Source: Dactylosporangium siamense (GTDB lineage Bacteria > Actinomycetota > Actinomycetes > Mycobacteriales > Micromonosporaceae). From it: 64,000 nt of DNA. This document shows, one piece after another, positions 9,433 through 17,461 of this stretch (position 1 is its first letter; every line of letters starts with the position of its first letter). The notes under the pieces are model-generated. The model did no database searches. It was not told the DNA's origin and was given only the letters and a program-made list of their open reading frames with translations. The stretch spans positions 124,001 through 188,000 of the forward strand of contig NZ_BONQ01000024.1 of the NCBI RefSeq assembly GCF_016862795.1, given 5' to 3'. Position numbers and translations under genes: made by a program.

Positions 9433-9972
9433 GTGAGGGTTCCATCTGACGCCGATCTGCTGGCGCTGGCTGCCGCCGGCGACCGGGCGGCGTTCGAGGT
9501 GTTCTATCGACGCCACGCCGTGTGGTTGACGCTGCGGTTGCGGTATCGATGTGCCGACGAGTCCCTGGTCGACGACGTGGTGCAGGAGACGTTCCTCGAC
9601 CTGTGGCACGGCGGTGCCGCGCGCTATCGCGACGAGGGTGATGTCGCCGGCTGGCTGTGGCGGATCGGCTCGCGACGGCTCATCGACGCGCTGCGCCGCA
9701 ACAGCTCCGGGCACCGGCTCGGCCGTCTCCTCGCCCGCCTGCGCGGCCGCGACGAGCCGTCCGCCGAGGAGCAGGTGCTGCACGGCGTCGAGCACGGCGA
9801 CCTCGCCGGGGCCCTGGCCCGCCTCTCCCCGGAGCTGCGGGCCGTCGTCCAGGCCACCGTCCTGGACGGACTCACCACCGCCGAGGCCGCGGTGCTGCTC
9901 GGCATCCCGCCCGGCACGGTCAAGACGCGGGCGATGCGGGCCCGCCGGCAACTACGGCAGGAGCTGGCATGA
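9433..9972 (+). CDS. ECF-type RNA polymerase sigma factor
   Basis: 179 aa with sigma region 2 (about residues 20-90, including VDDVVQETFLDLWHG and the -10 recognition part WLWRIGSRRLIDALRR). After a short linker comes sigma region 4 (about residues 120-178), with the helix-turn-helix TTAEAAVLLGIPPGTVKTRAMRARRQL. It heads a tightly coupled operon. Its TGA overlaps the ATG of the zinc-finger anti-sigma gene (ATGA), the normal arrangement for a sigma factor and its inhibitor. No autoregulatory promoter could be identified with confidence. GTG at 9433 is the first in-frame start that keeps all of region 2. Confidence 0.9.
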   Translation: MRVPSDADLLALAAAGDRAAFEVFYRRHAVWLTLRLRYRCADESLVDDVVQETFLDLWHGGAARYRDEGDVAGWLWRIGSRRLIDALRRNSSGHRLGRLLARLRGRDEPSAEEQVLHGVEHGDLAGALARLSPELRAVVQATVLDGLTTAEAAVLLGIPPGTVKTRAMRARRQLRQELA

Positions 9973-10787
9973 GACGTTCCCCTGCCTGGCATCTCCAGGA
10001 CTCCGACCTGCACGCGTATGCCGGCGGTGGGCTCGCCGGGCCGCTGCTCTGGTCGGTCGAGGCCCACCTCGGCGCGTGTGCCTCGTGCCGCGACCGGCTG
10101 CACGGTTGCGTGGCACAGGCCGACCCGCAGCTCGTCGAGGACGGCTGGGCCCGCCTCGACGCCTCCCTCGACGCGGCCGTCCCCGGCCCGGTCGAGCGGC
10201 TCCTGCTGCTGCTCGGCGTGCCCGACCACACGGCCAGGCTGCTCGCCGCGACCCCGGCGCTGCGCCTGTCGTGGCTGGTCGCGGTCGCGCTGACCCTCGC
10301 GATGACCGCCACGATCGCCCGGCTCGCCGACCCGATCGTGTTCCTCGCCGCGGCGCCGCTGCTGCCGCTCATCGGCGTCGCGGTGTCGTTCGGACCCGGC
10401 ATCGACCCCACGTATGAGATGGCGCTCGTCGCGCCGATGCAGTCCTTCCGGCTGCTCCTGCTGCGCTGCGTCACGGTCGTCTCCGCCAACACGGTGCTCT
10501 GCGCCCTGGCCAGCCTCGCCGTCGACGCCGGTCTTGCCGCCGCCGGCTGGTTCCTGCCGTCGCTCGCGCTGACCGTGCTCACCCTGCTGCTCGCCCCGAG
10601 GTTCGGCACCGTCATCGCGGCCTGCGCCGTGGGCGTCGGCTGGGCTTGCCTGGTCGCCGCCCTGACCGGCGCCCTGTTCACCACCGCCGGCCAGTCCGGC
10701 ACCGCGCTCGCCGCCGTCCTCGCCGCCGCCGTCCTCGCCCGGCGGGCCTCGGCCTTCGACACGTCCCGCTTCAGGAGGATCCGATGA
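9969..10787 (+). CDS. Polytopic anti-sigma factor with zf-HC2 zinc finger
   Basis: 272 aa, start fixed by the 4-nt ATGA overlap with the sigma gene. The first ~50 residues carry the anti-sigma zinc-binding pattern H-x3-C-x2-C in AHLGACASCRDRL, with an upstream conserved-type His (LHAYAGG). An acidic linker follows, then about six hydrophobic segments (for example LSWLVAVALTLAMTATIA and IVFLAAAPLLPLIGVAV) to the C-terminus. Classical anti-sigma factors have one membrane span. A multi-span membrane domain suggests that signal sensing or interaction with the downstream ABC permease happens in the bilayer (inference). The 3' end overlaps the ABC ATPase start by ATGA. Confidence 0.82.
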   Translation: MRRSPAWHLQDSDLHAYAGGGLAGPLLWSVEAHLGACASCRDRLHGCVAQADPQLVEDGWARLDASLDAAVPGPVERLLLLLGVPDHTARLLAATPALRLSWLVAVALTLAMTATIARLADPIVFLAAAPLLPLIGVAVSFGPGIDPTYEMALVAPMQSFRLLLLRCVTVVSANTVLCALASLAVDAGLAAAGWFLPSLALTVLTLLLAPRFGTVIAACAVGVGWACLVAALTGALFTTAGQSGTALAAVLAAAVLARRASAFDTSRFRRIR

Positions 10788-11659
10788 GTATCGACGCCGG
10801 CATCGACGTCGCCGTGCGCGCAGACGGCCTGGTCCTGCGCTATGGGCGCAAGGCCGCTCTCGACGGGGTCACGCTCACCCTCGGCACCGGCGTCACCGGC
10901 CTGCTCGGGCCCAACGGCGCCGGCAAGACCACACTGCTGCGGATCCTCGCCACCGCCCTCAACCCCGACGCCGGCTCGCTGCGCGTCCTCGGCCACGACC
11001 CGCGCACCGCACCAGGCCGGCTCGCCGTGCGCCGGCGCCTCGGTTACCTGCCCCAGGACCCCGGCTTCCACCCCGGCTTCACCGCGTTCGAGTTCGTCGA
11101 CTACGTCGCGATCCTCAAGGAGCTCACCCACCGCGGCGACCGGCACGCCGAGGTCCGCCGCGTCCTGTCCGCCGTCGGCCTCGACGACCAGCGCCGCACC
11201 CGCATCCGGGCCCTGTCCGGCGGCATGCGCCAGCGGGTCGCCCTCGCCACCGCCCTCGTCGGCGACCCCGATCTGCTCATCCTCGACGAGCCGACGGTCG
11301 GCCTCGACCCGCAGCAGCGGATGCGCTTCCGCGAGCTGTTCGCCGACCTCGGCGAGGAGCGGGCCGTGCTGCTGTCCACCCACCAGACCGAGGACGTCAT
11401 GTCCCTGTGCCGCCAGGTCGTCGTCATCGACCAGGGCACTGTCCGCTTCAGCGGCACCCCGGCCGACCTCGCCGCGCTCGCCGCCGGCCGGGTCTGGACC
11501 AGCGCCACCCGCGAGCCCGGCGCCCTCGCCTCCTGGCGCACCGGCACCGGCCTGCACCGCCACGTCGGCGACCCGCCCCACGGCGCCGAGCTGCTGCCAC
11601 CCACCATCGAGGACGGCTATCTGATGCTCGTCGACCTTTCCTCCGGCGGTGCACCATGA
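10784..11659 (+). CDS. ABC transporter ATP-binding protein
   Basis: 291 aa, ATG preceded by AGGAGG at a 5-nt spacing. Walker A is GPNGAGKTTLLR, the Q-loop lies in LGYLPQDPGF, the signature is LSGGMRQRVALA, Walker B is LLILDEPTVGLDP and the switch His is in LLSTHQTEDV. This is the DrrA/CcmA-like single-domain ATPase class that pairs with ABC-2-type exporters. The last ~75 residues are a small C-terminal domain. It is flanked by overlapping genes for the anti-sigma factor and the permease, so the operon very probably encodes one sigma-controlled exporter. Confidence 0.92.
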   Translation: MSIDAGIDVAVRADGLVLRYGRKAALDGVTLTLGTGVTGLLGPNGAGKTTLLRILATALNPDAGSLRVLGHDPRTAPGRLAVRRRLGYLPQDPGFHPGFTAFEFVDYVAILKELTHRGDRHAEVRRVLSAVGLDDQRRTRIRALSGGMRQRVALATALVGDPDLLILDEPTVGLDPQQRMRFRELFADLGEERAVLLSTHQTEDVMSLCRQVVVIDQGTVRFSGTPADLAALAAGRVWTSATREPGALASWRTGTGLHRHVGDPPHGAELLPPTIEDGYLMLVDLSSGGAP

Positions 11660-13266
11660 CCGCGCTCGCGACGCCGGTCACGGTGCCGCCGGCCCAGGCG
11701 CCCCGCCGAGCCATGCTCGCCCTCGCGAGGGCCGAGGCCGTGCGGTTCCTGCGCCACCCGGTGACCGTCGCGGCGCTGCTGCTGTTCGTCGCCCCATGGG
11801 TCTACGACGTGGCCACCGGCACCACCGACCGCTATCCGGTGCTGCACGACAAGGCCGTCGACCTGCAGGTGCTCGGCATCTTCGTCCTCGGCGGCGGCGC
11901 TCTCGTCGTCGCCAACCTCAACACGCTGCGCGCCCACCGCCACCACACCGACGCGCTCTACTCGGTCCTCGTCCTGCCGGCCCCGTGGCGCACCGCCGCG
12001 TTCCTGCTCGCCCCACTGCCGTACGCGGCCGCGGTCGGCGTCCTCGTCACGGCCCGCGTCGGCGCACTCGCCCTGCTCCCCGGCGCCGTCGGCCACCCCG
12101 ACCCGGCGGAGCTCGCCACGACCCCGGCCGTCGTGCTGCTGTTCGCCGCCGTCGGGGTGCTGCTCGCCAGGCTGGTGCGCTCCGCCGTCGTCGCCCCGCT
12201 CGCCATGTTCGGGTTCGTCGTCGCCTCGTTCGTCACCCTGGTCGCCGCGGCCAGGGGCAACACCGCCCTGCGGCTGCTCCTGCCGGTGATGTTCAGCGAC
12301 CTGCCCTTCGCACTGCCCGCCGACGTCGTCGACCGCCCGTCGCTGCGCCATCTCGCGTACCTGACCGGCCTCATCGCCCTGGTCGCCGTCGCCGCCGTCG
12401 CCCGCTCCGGCGTCCTTGCCGGATCGCGTTCCGGTGCTCGTCGCCGCCCGGTCGTCGTCGCCCTGGCGCTCGCCCTGGCGCTCACCGCGACCGCCGGCGC
12501 CGCCCAGTTCCACACCGACGACGCCCTGCGCCGCGCCGCGATCACCGCCACCGACAACCCCGCCGCCCTGCAGACCTGCCACCACCGCGGCGACGTCACC
12601 TACTGCGCCTTCACCGGGTTCACCCCCTGGATCGCCGGCTGGGACGCGGTGGTCCAGGGCGTCCGCCGCCCCGTCCCCGCCACCGTCGCCGGCCAGCCCT
12701 TGGCAATCCGGCAGCGCGTCTGGGCCTACGGCTACCCGACCGGCGCCGACGTCAGCTTCTCCGCCGACCAGGATGCCCGCGACACCGCCTGGGAGCGCGC
12801 CGCGGCGGCCGCCGGCACCCCTGCCGCGATCCCGGTCAGCACCGCCTGGGGCAACGGCACCGCCGAGGCCAGCTTCGCCGCCAGCGTGGCCCTCCGCCTC
12901 TTGACCGGCAGCCCGTTCACCCCCACCAGCCTGGTCTGCGGCGCCCGCGGTGCCGTCCTGGTCTGGCTGGTCGGCCAGGCCACCGCCGACACGGCCGAGG
13001 GCCTGCACCGCCTCGACGCTGCCAGCACCGGCGGCCTCGCCTTCATGGACGACACGACCTCCATGGGCCTGTCCGTCCCCGATCGCGACGCCGGCCCGGG
13101 CCTCGCCGCCCTGAGCCACCCGCCCGCCGAGGTCGGTGCCCTGGTCGCCGCCAACTGGACGGAGCTCACCGCCCCGGCCACCCCAGCGGACCGCTTCGCC
13201 ACCCTCATCGGCGTCCCGATCGCCCCGGAACCTCCGCTCGAGGAGCGCCACGTATGCCTCACCTGA
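11656..13266 (+). CDS. ABC transporter permease with large extracytoplasmic C-terminal domain
   Basis: 536 aa, start fixed by ATGA overlap with the ATPase gene. Residues 1 to about 290 contain 6-7 hydrophobic segments of ABC-2 permease character, starting after LARAEAVRFLRHPVTVAALLL. After a last membrane segment (VVVALALALALTATAGA) comes a ~250-residue soluble domain. It has a Cys pair (TCHHRGDVTYC) and a second pair of cysteines near its end, suggesting an oxidised extracellular fold. I do not recognise that domain. It could bind a substrate or sense a signal for the sigma/anti-sigma pair. The end overlaps the next small gene by 13 nt. Confidence 0.78.
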   Translation: MTALATPVTVPPAQAPRRAMLALARAEAVRFLRHPVTVAALLLFVAPWVYDVATGTTDRYPVLHDKAVDLQVLGIFVLGGGALVVANLNTLRAHRHHTDALYSVLVLPAPWRTAAFLLAPLPYAAAVGVLVTARVGALALLPGAVGHPDPAELATTPAVVLLFAAVGVLLARLVRSAVVAPLAMFGFVVASFVTLVAAARGNTALRLLLPVMFSDLPFALPADVVDRPSLRHLAYLTGLIALVAVAAVARSGVLAGSRSGARRRPVVVALALALALTATAGAAQFHTDDALRRAAITATDNPAALQTCHHRGDVTYCAFTGFTPWIAGWDAVVQGVRRPVPATVAGQPLAIRQRVWAYGYPTGADVSFSADQDARDTAWERAAAAAGTPAAIPVSTAWGNGTAEASFAASVALRLLTGSPFTPTSLVCGARGAVLVWLVGQATADTAEGLHRLDAASTGGLAFMDDTTSMGLSVPDRDAGPGLAALSHPPAEVGALVAANWTELTAPATPADRFATLIGVPIAPEPPLEERHVCLT

Positions 13267-13655
13267 CCCCACTCCCACCACCGCACGGTTCGGCCAGGCT
13301 CGCCGTGGTGGTGTGTGGTTCGGCCGCGTCCGCCGTGGTGTGTGGTTTGGCCGCGTCCGCCGTGGTGGTGCGTGGTTTGGCCGCGCCCATCGTGGTGGCG
13401 TGTGGCTCGGCCGCGCCCGGCCCGGCCGCACGCCAGGTCAGCGACCCGCCGGCCGTCTCGTCGGCGGCCCCGGCCGTCTCGTCGGTGGCCCCGGCCGGCA
13501 CGTTGGTGGCCCCGGCCGGCACGTTGGTGGCCGGCCGGTGGCTGGTTCGGCCGGCGGAGCGGCGCCTGGCAGGCGCAGGGGTGCGCCGGCCGGCGGGGTC
13601 AGCCCCGCGCCGACCGACCCCGGCCGCCGCGCGTGGACGGGCCGGGTCGGCATGA
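13254..13655 (+). CDS. Putative repeat-built ORF inside the sigma/ABC operon (unknown)
   Basis: 133-codon frame starting at an ATG inside the permease 3' end, with GAGGAG about 8 nt upstream. It ends with an ATGA overlap onto the next membrane-protein gene, so both borders are coupled like the other genes of the operon. The protein is built from low-complexity repeats: hydrophobic ~10-residue units of the type SAxVVxCGLAA, then 7-residue units (PAVSSxA, PAGTLVA). The C-terminus is Arg/Pro-rich. No family is recognisable. Either it is a real small protein that evolved by repeat expansion, or a minisatellite has eroded a former gene while keeping the frame open for translational coupling. Confidence 0.4.
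   Translation: MPHLTPLPPPHGSARLAVVVCGSAASAVVCGLAASAVVVRGLAAPIVVACGSAAPGPAARQVSDPPAVSSAAPAVSSVAPAGTLVAPAGTLVAGRWLVRPAERRLAGAGVRRPAGSAPRRPTPAAARGRAGSA
13286..13532. repeat. Two adjacent tandem minisatellites
   Basis: First array: about 4.5 units of 27-30 bp (13286-13427) around the core TGGTTYGGCCGCGTCCGCCG followed by TGGTG. Second array: four units of exactly 21 bp (13449-13532) with CCGGCCGTCTCGTCGG in two copies and CCGGCCGGCACGTTGG in two, each ending TGGCC or CGGCC. Unit lengths are multiples of 3, so the overlying frame stays open. Confidence 0.8.
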
Positions 13656-14341
13656 ACCGGCTGGCAGTGGTGTGGCCGACGCTGCGGGCGACCCGCCAGG
13701 CACCGCTCCTCGGCGCGATGGCGGCCGGCCTCGCGATCGTCACCGTCCCCGCGGCGCTGTCCGTGACGCTCAGCCCCGACAACCTGGCCACCCTGCTCCG
13801 GCTCGGCGTGGCGTGTGCCGCCGTCGGCCTGGCGTTCCTGTTCGACGACCCCGCCAAGCCGACCACCGCCACGGCCCCGGCCCCCGCCTGGCACGGCATC
13901 GCGATCCGGACCACCGTCGCCACCACCGCCATGGCCCTGTGGTGGGCCGCGGCGATCGCCATCACCCGCGCCGGGGCTCAGGAGGGCACCGGCGACCACC
14001 TGCCATTGCCCGGCCTGACCCTCGAGGCCTCCGTCCTGGGTGCGGTCGCGGTGGCCGCCGCGGTCGTCGCCTGGCGGTTCACCCCCCGCGGCATCGTCAG
14101 CCCGACCGCGGCACCCGTCGTGCTGGTCGTCGTCGCCGCGCTCGCGTTCGCCCCGCGCCGGCTGTCGGTGTTCGTGTCCGTCACGAGCCCCGATTGGGAC
14201 GCCGCCCACCACCGCCTGGCGGCGTTGCTCACCTGCTGCCTCGCCGTCACGCTCGCCGCCGCGACCCTGCGTCCCACCAGCCGTGGCCGCTCGACCGCCG
14301 GCGACACCGCCTTACCGGACCGCGCCGGCAGCCGAGGCTGA
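13652..14341 (+). CDS. Polytopic membrane protein, last gene of the sigma/ABC operon
   Basis: 229 aa, ATG overlapping the stop of the repeat ORF. The N-terminus, NRLAVVWPTLRATRQAPLLGA, resembles the amphipathic lead of ABC-2 permeases. About six hydrophobic segments follow, without recognisable motifs. The position suggests a second permease subunit or accessory membrane protein of the exporter. An inverted-repeat terminator lies just downstream, closing the operon. Confidence 0.65.
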   Translation: MNRLAVVWPTLRATRQAPLLGAMAAGLAIVTVPAALSVTLSPDNLATLLRLGVACAAVGLAFLFDDPAKPTTATAPAPAWHGIAIRTTVATTAMALWWAAAIAITRAGAQEGTGDHLPLPGLTLEASVLGAVAVAAAVVAWRFTPRGIVSPTAAPVVLVVVAALAFAPRRLSVFVSVTSPDWDAAHHRLAALLTCCLAVTLAAATLRPTSRGRSTAGDTALPDRAGSRG

Positions 14342-14373
14342 ATGGGGCGCTGGTCGGTGGAGTTCTCCCCCGG

Positions 14374-14458
14374 GAGCCTGTAGGGGAGCTGCCGGTCCTC
14401 GGGGCTCCCAGCGGACTACCCTCACCAGCAACCGCAACCGGCAGCTCCCAACAGGCTC
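14374..14458. terminator. Long inverted repeat between convergent genes
   Basis: Outer arms GAGCCTG / CAGGCTC (7 bp) and inner arms GGGAGCTGCCGGT / ACCGGCAGCTCCC (13 bp, perfect) enclose a ~40-nt loop. It lies in the 140-bp gap between the end of the operon and the end of the minus-strand SnoaL gene. It can act as a bidirectional terminator, though the arm structure is longer than usual. Confidence 0.6.
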
Positions 14459-14481
14459 TTCGGCGCCGCACCTTGCCGCGG

Positions 14482-14871
14482 TCAGTGCCGGGTGCCTTCC
14501 CACCACGTCAGGTTCGCGGCGGCCTGGGCGACCGGTTCGATGATCTCCCAGCCTTCGGCGATCAGGCCGTTGTCGATGCGCAGGACGTCGACGACCACGA
14601 TCTCCGGGCCCGTGCCGGGGAGCCGGCGGCGTGAGTGCACCACGACGTGGTCGCTGTCGGCGAGCAGGTGCAGGATCTCGACCTGCATGCCTGCGGTGGG
14701 GCCGAGCGCGGTCTGGACGGCGGCGAGCCATTCCGTCCTGGTCGACGGCGCCGCACCTGGTCGGTGGTGGACGAAGTCGTTGCTGAGGGACGAGGCGAGC
14801 GTGTCGACGTCGCCCGTCGCGATCAGGCCCGCCAGCGCACGTTGCACGATGGTCTTGTTCTCAATGGTCAT
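14482..14871 (-). CDS. SnoaL-like (NTF2 fold) protein
   Basis: 129 aa. The pattern ENKTIVQRALAGLIATGDVDTLASSLSNDFVHHRPG, then MQVEILHLLADSDHVVVHSRRR and a closing GWEIIEPV, is typical of SnoaL-like polyketide-cyclase/NTF2 proteins, which have a cone-shaped pocket for small hydrophobic ligands. No signal peptide. It is transcribed divergently from an MmyB-type regulator 86 bp away, a common layout in which the regulator controls its neighbour (inference). The substrate cannot be read from sequence. Confidence 0.8.
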   Translation of the reverse strand: MTIENKTIVQRALAGLIATGDVDTLASSLSNDFVHHRPGAAPSTRTEWLAAVQTALGPTAGMQVEILHLLADSDHVVVHSRRRLPGTGPEIVVVDVLRIDNGLIAEGWEIIEPVAQAAANLTWWEGTRH

Positions 14872-14944
14872 GGGCGGAAGTGTTTCCCCGGGCCGTTCGA
14901 TTGTCGATGAACTCGCATTTCATGGCGCTCGGCGGGACGATCAG

Positions 14945-14960
14945 TACGCTCATGATCGTG
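14945..14960 (+). promoter_or_regulatory. -10 box of a probable leaderless start (MmyB-type regulator)
   Basis: TACGCT at 14945-14950 is followed after 7 nt by GTG at 14958, with no Shine-Dalgarno. The same arrangement occurs at several other genes of this window. No clear -35. Confidence 0.5.
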
Positions 14961-15719
14961 CACACGGTCGGGGAGCTCCTGAGGCAGTGGCGGAAGCGCC
15001 GGGGAGTCAGCCAACTCGACCTGGCCATCGCCGCGGAGGTCTCGGCCCGGCACGTCAGCCTGGTCGAGACCGGCAAGTCCAAGCCGAGCGCGGAGATGGT
15101 CTTGCGGCTCGCCGAGCAGCTCCAGGTGCCGCTGCGGGAGCGCAACCGGCTGTTGCTCGCCGCCGGTTTCGCGCCCCGATACGCGGAGCGCCCACTCGAC
15201 GACACCGCCCTGTCGGCCGCCCTGGCCGCGGTGCGCCGGGTGCTCCGGGCCCACGAGCCCTACCCGGCGCTGGTCTTCGACCGCGGGTGGAACATCCTGA
15301 TGACCAACCGCGCGGTCGAGCCGTTCCTCGCGCAGGTCGCCCCCGAGCTGTTGCGGCCGCCAGTCAACCTGGTGCGGCTGGGCCTGGACCCGCGCGGGTT
15401 CGCTCCCATGGTCGTCAACCTCGCCGACGTGCGGGCGGTGTTCCGCGCCCGGATCGCCCGCCAGCTCGCCGCCGCGCCCGACCCGGAGCTTGCCGCACTG
15501 TACGAGGAACTGCTGACCCACGAGCCCGAGAACACGGAGGGCCGGCGGGTCGACGCCGACGTGGTGATCCCGATGGTGCTCCGGGTCGGCGGGCGGGAGC
15601 TGCGGCTGTTCTCGACCATCACGACCTTCGGCACCCCGATGGACATCACGGTCGACGAGATCGCGATCGAGTCCTACTACCCGGCAGACGCGGAGAGCGC
15701 CGCCTACTTCGAGGCGTAG
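14958..15719 (+). CDS. XRE-family regulator with MmyB-like ligand-binding domain
   Basis: About 253 aa. The N-terminal helix-turn-helix is VGELLRQWRKRRGVSQLDLA ... SARHVSLVETGKSKPSAEMVLRLAEQL. The C-terminal ~170 residues form the MmyB/PAS-like domain: YPALVFDRGWNILMTNRAV, then LVRLGLDPRGF, then a closing TVDEIAIESYYPAD. Such proteins are small-molecule-responsive repressors in actinomycetes. GTG at 14958 is chosen because a TACGCT -10 box lies exactly 7 nt upstream (leaderless type). ATG at 14952 would add two residues, and ATGs further upstream lack support. It is convergent with the ABC-F gene, with abutting stop codons. Confidence 0.88.
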   Translation: MHTVGELLRQWRKRRGVSQLDLAIAAEVSARHVSLVETGKSKPSAEMVLRLAEQLQVPLRERNRLLLAAGFAPRYAERPLDDTALSAALAAVRRVLRAHEPYPALVFDRGWNILMTNRAVEPFLAQVAPELLRPPVNLVRLGLDPRGFAPMVVNLADVRAVFRARIARQLAAAPDPELAALYEELLTHEPENTEGRRVDADVVIPMVLRVGGRELRLFSTITTFGTPMDITVDEIAIESYYPADAESAAYFEA

Positions 15720-17327
15720 TCACGCCGCGGTCACGTGGCCGGCGCCGACCTCCCAGCGCTGGTCGAAGCCGACGTTGCGGGCGAAGTACGCGTCGTGCGT
15801 GATCATCACCATCGTCCCGTGGTACGCGCGGAGGGCCTCCTCGACGACGTCGATCGCCTCGAAGTCGAGGTAGTTGGTGGGTTCGTCGAGGAAGAGGATC
15901 TGGGCGCCGGTGTTGACGATGACGGCGAGGAGCAGACGGCGCAGTTCGCCGGCGCTGAGGTCGCGCAGCCGGCGGTCCCACTCGTCCGGGCCGAACAGGT
16001 GCGCTTCGAGCAGGGCTTCGGCCTCGTCGACGTACACCGGCACCCTGGAACGGAAGTATCCCAGCACGGTCCGGTCGTCGCCGCGAAGGTCGTCGTGGGT
16101 CTGCGGGAGCACGGCGACGTCCAGTTCGGTGGTGACGGTCCCCGCGTCCAGTGGGAGCGCGCCGGACAGCGCCCGCAGCAGGGTGGTCTTGCCGGCGCCG
16201 TTGGGGCCGGTGACCAGGATGCGGCCGTGGATGTCCAGGTCGACGTCGTCCAGGATGCGCCGCGAGCCGAGTTTCACCGTGAGGCCGCGGGCGGCCATGA
16301 CCGAGGCGTCCGGGTCGGGGTCGGGAGACGGGAAGGCGAGCGTGAGCGGGGGACGGGTGGTCGGTTCGGCGATCCACCGGGCGGACGTGAGCTGCCGGGT
16401 CAGCCGCCGCTCGCGGGACTTGGCCTTCTTGGCGACCTTCTTCGCGTACCGGCGGATCTTGTCCGAGCCGAGCCCCGAGCGCACCGACTGCTCGACGCCG
16501 CGGGCCTGCTCGGCGGTGGTCGCGATGTCGGCCTCCAGGCGGCGCCGGTACTTCTCCTGCGCCTCGTGGTCGAGCAGGAGCTTCTGCCAGCGGCGGGTCT
16601 TCTCGGCCCGGTAGTCGGTGTAGCCGCCCTCGTACCACTGCGGCTGGGTGTGGATGCCGTCGAGTTCGACGATCCTGGTCACCGTCCGGTCGAGGAACGC
16701 GCGGTCGTGCGTGACGACCATGACCGCACCGCGGAACGCCGCGAGGAACTCGCCGAGCCACGCCGTGCCGGCCGCGTCGAGATGGTTCGTCGGCTCGTCG
16801 AGGATCAGCACGTCGGGGGTCGACAGCAGCACCCGGGCGAGCATCAGCCGGGCCTGCTCGCCGCCGCTGACGTCGCCGAGCGGCAGGTCGTCGGGCAGGT
16901 GCGCGATGTCGAGCCGGTCGCGGACCTCGGCCCGCCGCTGCGGCGCCGACCAGCCCTCCAAGGCCAGCCAGCGGTCCTGGACCCGCCCGTATTCGTCGAG
17001 GAGCGTGAGGTCGTCGGCCAGCCGGGCCTCGAGCTCGCGCATCCGGCGGGCCAGCCGGTCGACCTCGCCGTCACACAGAAAGGCAAGAACGGAAAGCCCG
17101 GGATCTGGTACCTGCTGAGCGAAGTACCCGATCCTCCGGCCGGGCGCGAGGCTGACGTGGCCGCTCGTCGGCTTCTCGGCGCCGGTCAGGACCCGCAGCA
17201 GCGTGGTCTTGCCGGCCCCGTTGGGCCCGACGAGGCCGAGCCGGTCACCGGCGTTCAGGGTGAGTTCGACGCCTTCGAACAGCAGCTCGGCGTCATAGTG
17301 CTTGGAAAGGGAGACAGCGCGGAGCAA
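15720..17327 (-). CDS. ABC-F family ATPase (antibiotic-resistance or translation-factor type)
   Basis: 535 aa with two full ABC domains. Domain 1 has GPNGAGKTTLLRVL, LSTPDVLILDEPTNHLD and signature VSGGEQARLMLA. Domain 2 has GPNGAGKTTLLRAL, signature LSAGELRRLLLA and ILFLDEPTNYLD. There are no membrane segments. A Lys/Arg-rich interdomain linker (about residues 235-330) is the part that reaches the ribosomal peptidyl-transferase centre in this family. Length and linker resemble actinomycete ribosome-protection proteins (TlrC/OleB/VarM group), but specificity cannot be read. The start is a TTG with AGG about 7 nt upstream. The 5' region contains an overlapping short ORF, possibly a leader peptide. 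Confidence 0.85.
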   Translation of the reverse strand: MLRAVSLSKHYDAELLFEGVELTLNAGDRLGLVGPNGAGKTTLLRVLTGAEKPTSGHVSLAPGRRIGYFAQQVPDPGLSVLAFLCDGEVDRLARRMRELEARLADDLTLLDEYGRVQDRWLALEGWSAPQRRAEVRDRLDIAHLPDDLPLGDVSGGEQARLMLARVLLSTPDVLILDEPTNHLDAAGTAWLGEFLAAFRGAVMVVTHDRAFLDRTVTRIVELDGIHTQPQWYEGGYTDYRAEKTRRWQKLLLDHEAQEKYRRRLEADIATTAEQARGVEQSVRSGLGSDKIRRYAKKVAKKAKSRERRLTRQLTSARWIAEPTTRPPLTLAFPSPDPDPDASVMAARGLTVKLGSRRILDDVDLDIHGRILVTGPNGAGKTTLLRALSGALPLDAGTVTTELDVAVLPQTHDDLRGDDRTVLGYFRSRVPVYVDEAEALLEAHLFGPDEWDRRLRDLSAGELRRLLLAVIVNTGAQILFLDEPTNYLDFEAIDVVEEALRAYHGTMVMITHDAYFARNVGFDQRWEVGAGHVTAA

Positions 17328-17430
17328 GGTGGCCTCGCAGCGGGTGTGTGAGAGCGGACGGGAACAGTGCCCGCCCGGGGTCCCCGGTCAGGCGGTTCGG
17401 CACGTCCCTCGAATCACACCCCAGCATCAT
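17293..17430 (-). other. Possible leader ORF overlapping the ABC-F start
   Basis: A 45-codon frame begins at tandem ATGs (17430 and 17427) directly behind a GGCGGGAG purine tract. It ends at TGA 17293, inside and out of frame with the ABC-F gene whose TTG is at 17327. Ribosome-protection ABC-F genes are often controlled by upstream leader translation. Whether this frame is translated is unknown. Confidence 0.25.
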
Positions 17431-17461
17431 CTCCCGCCCGCCGTGACGCCGCCACCGATAT

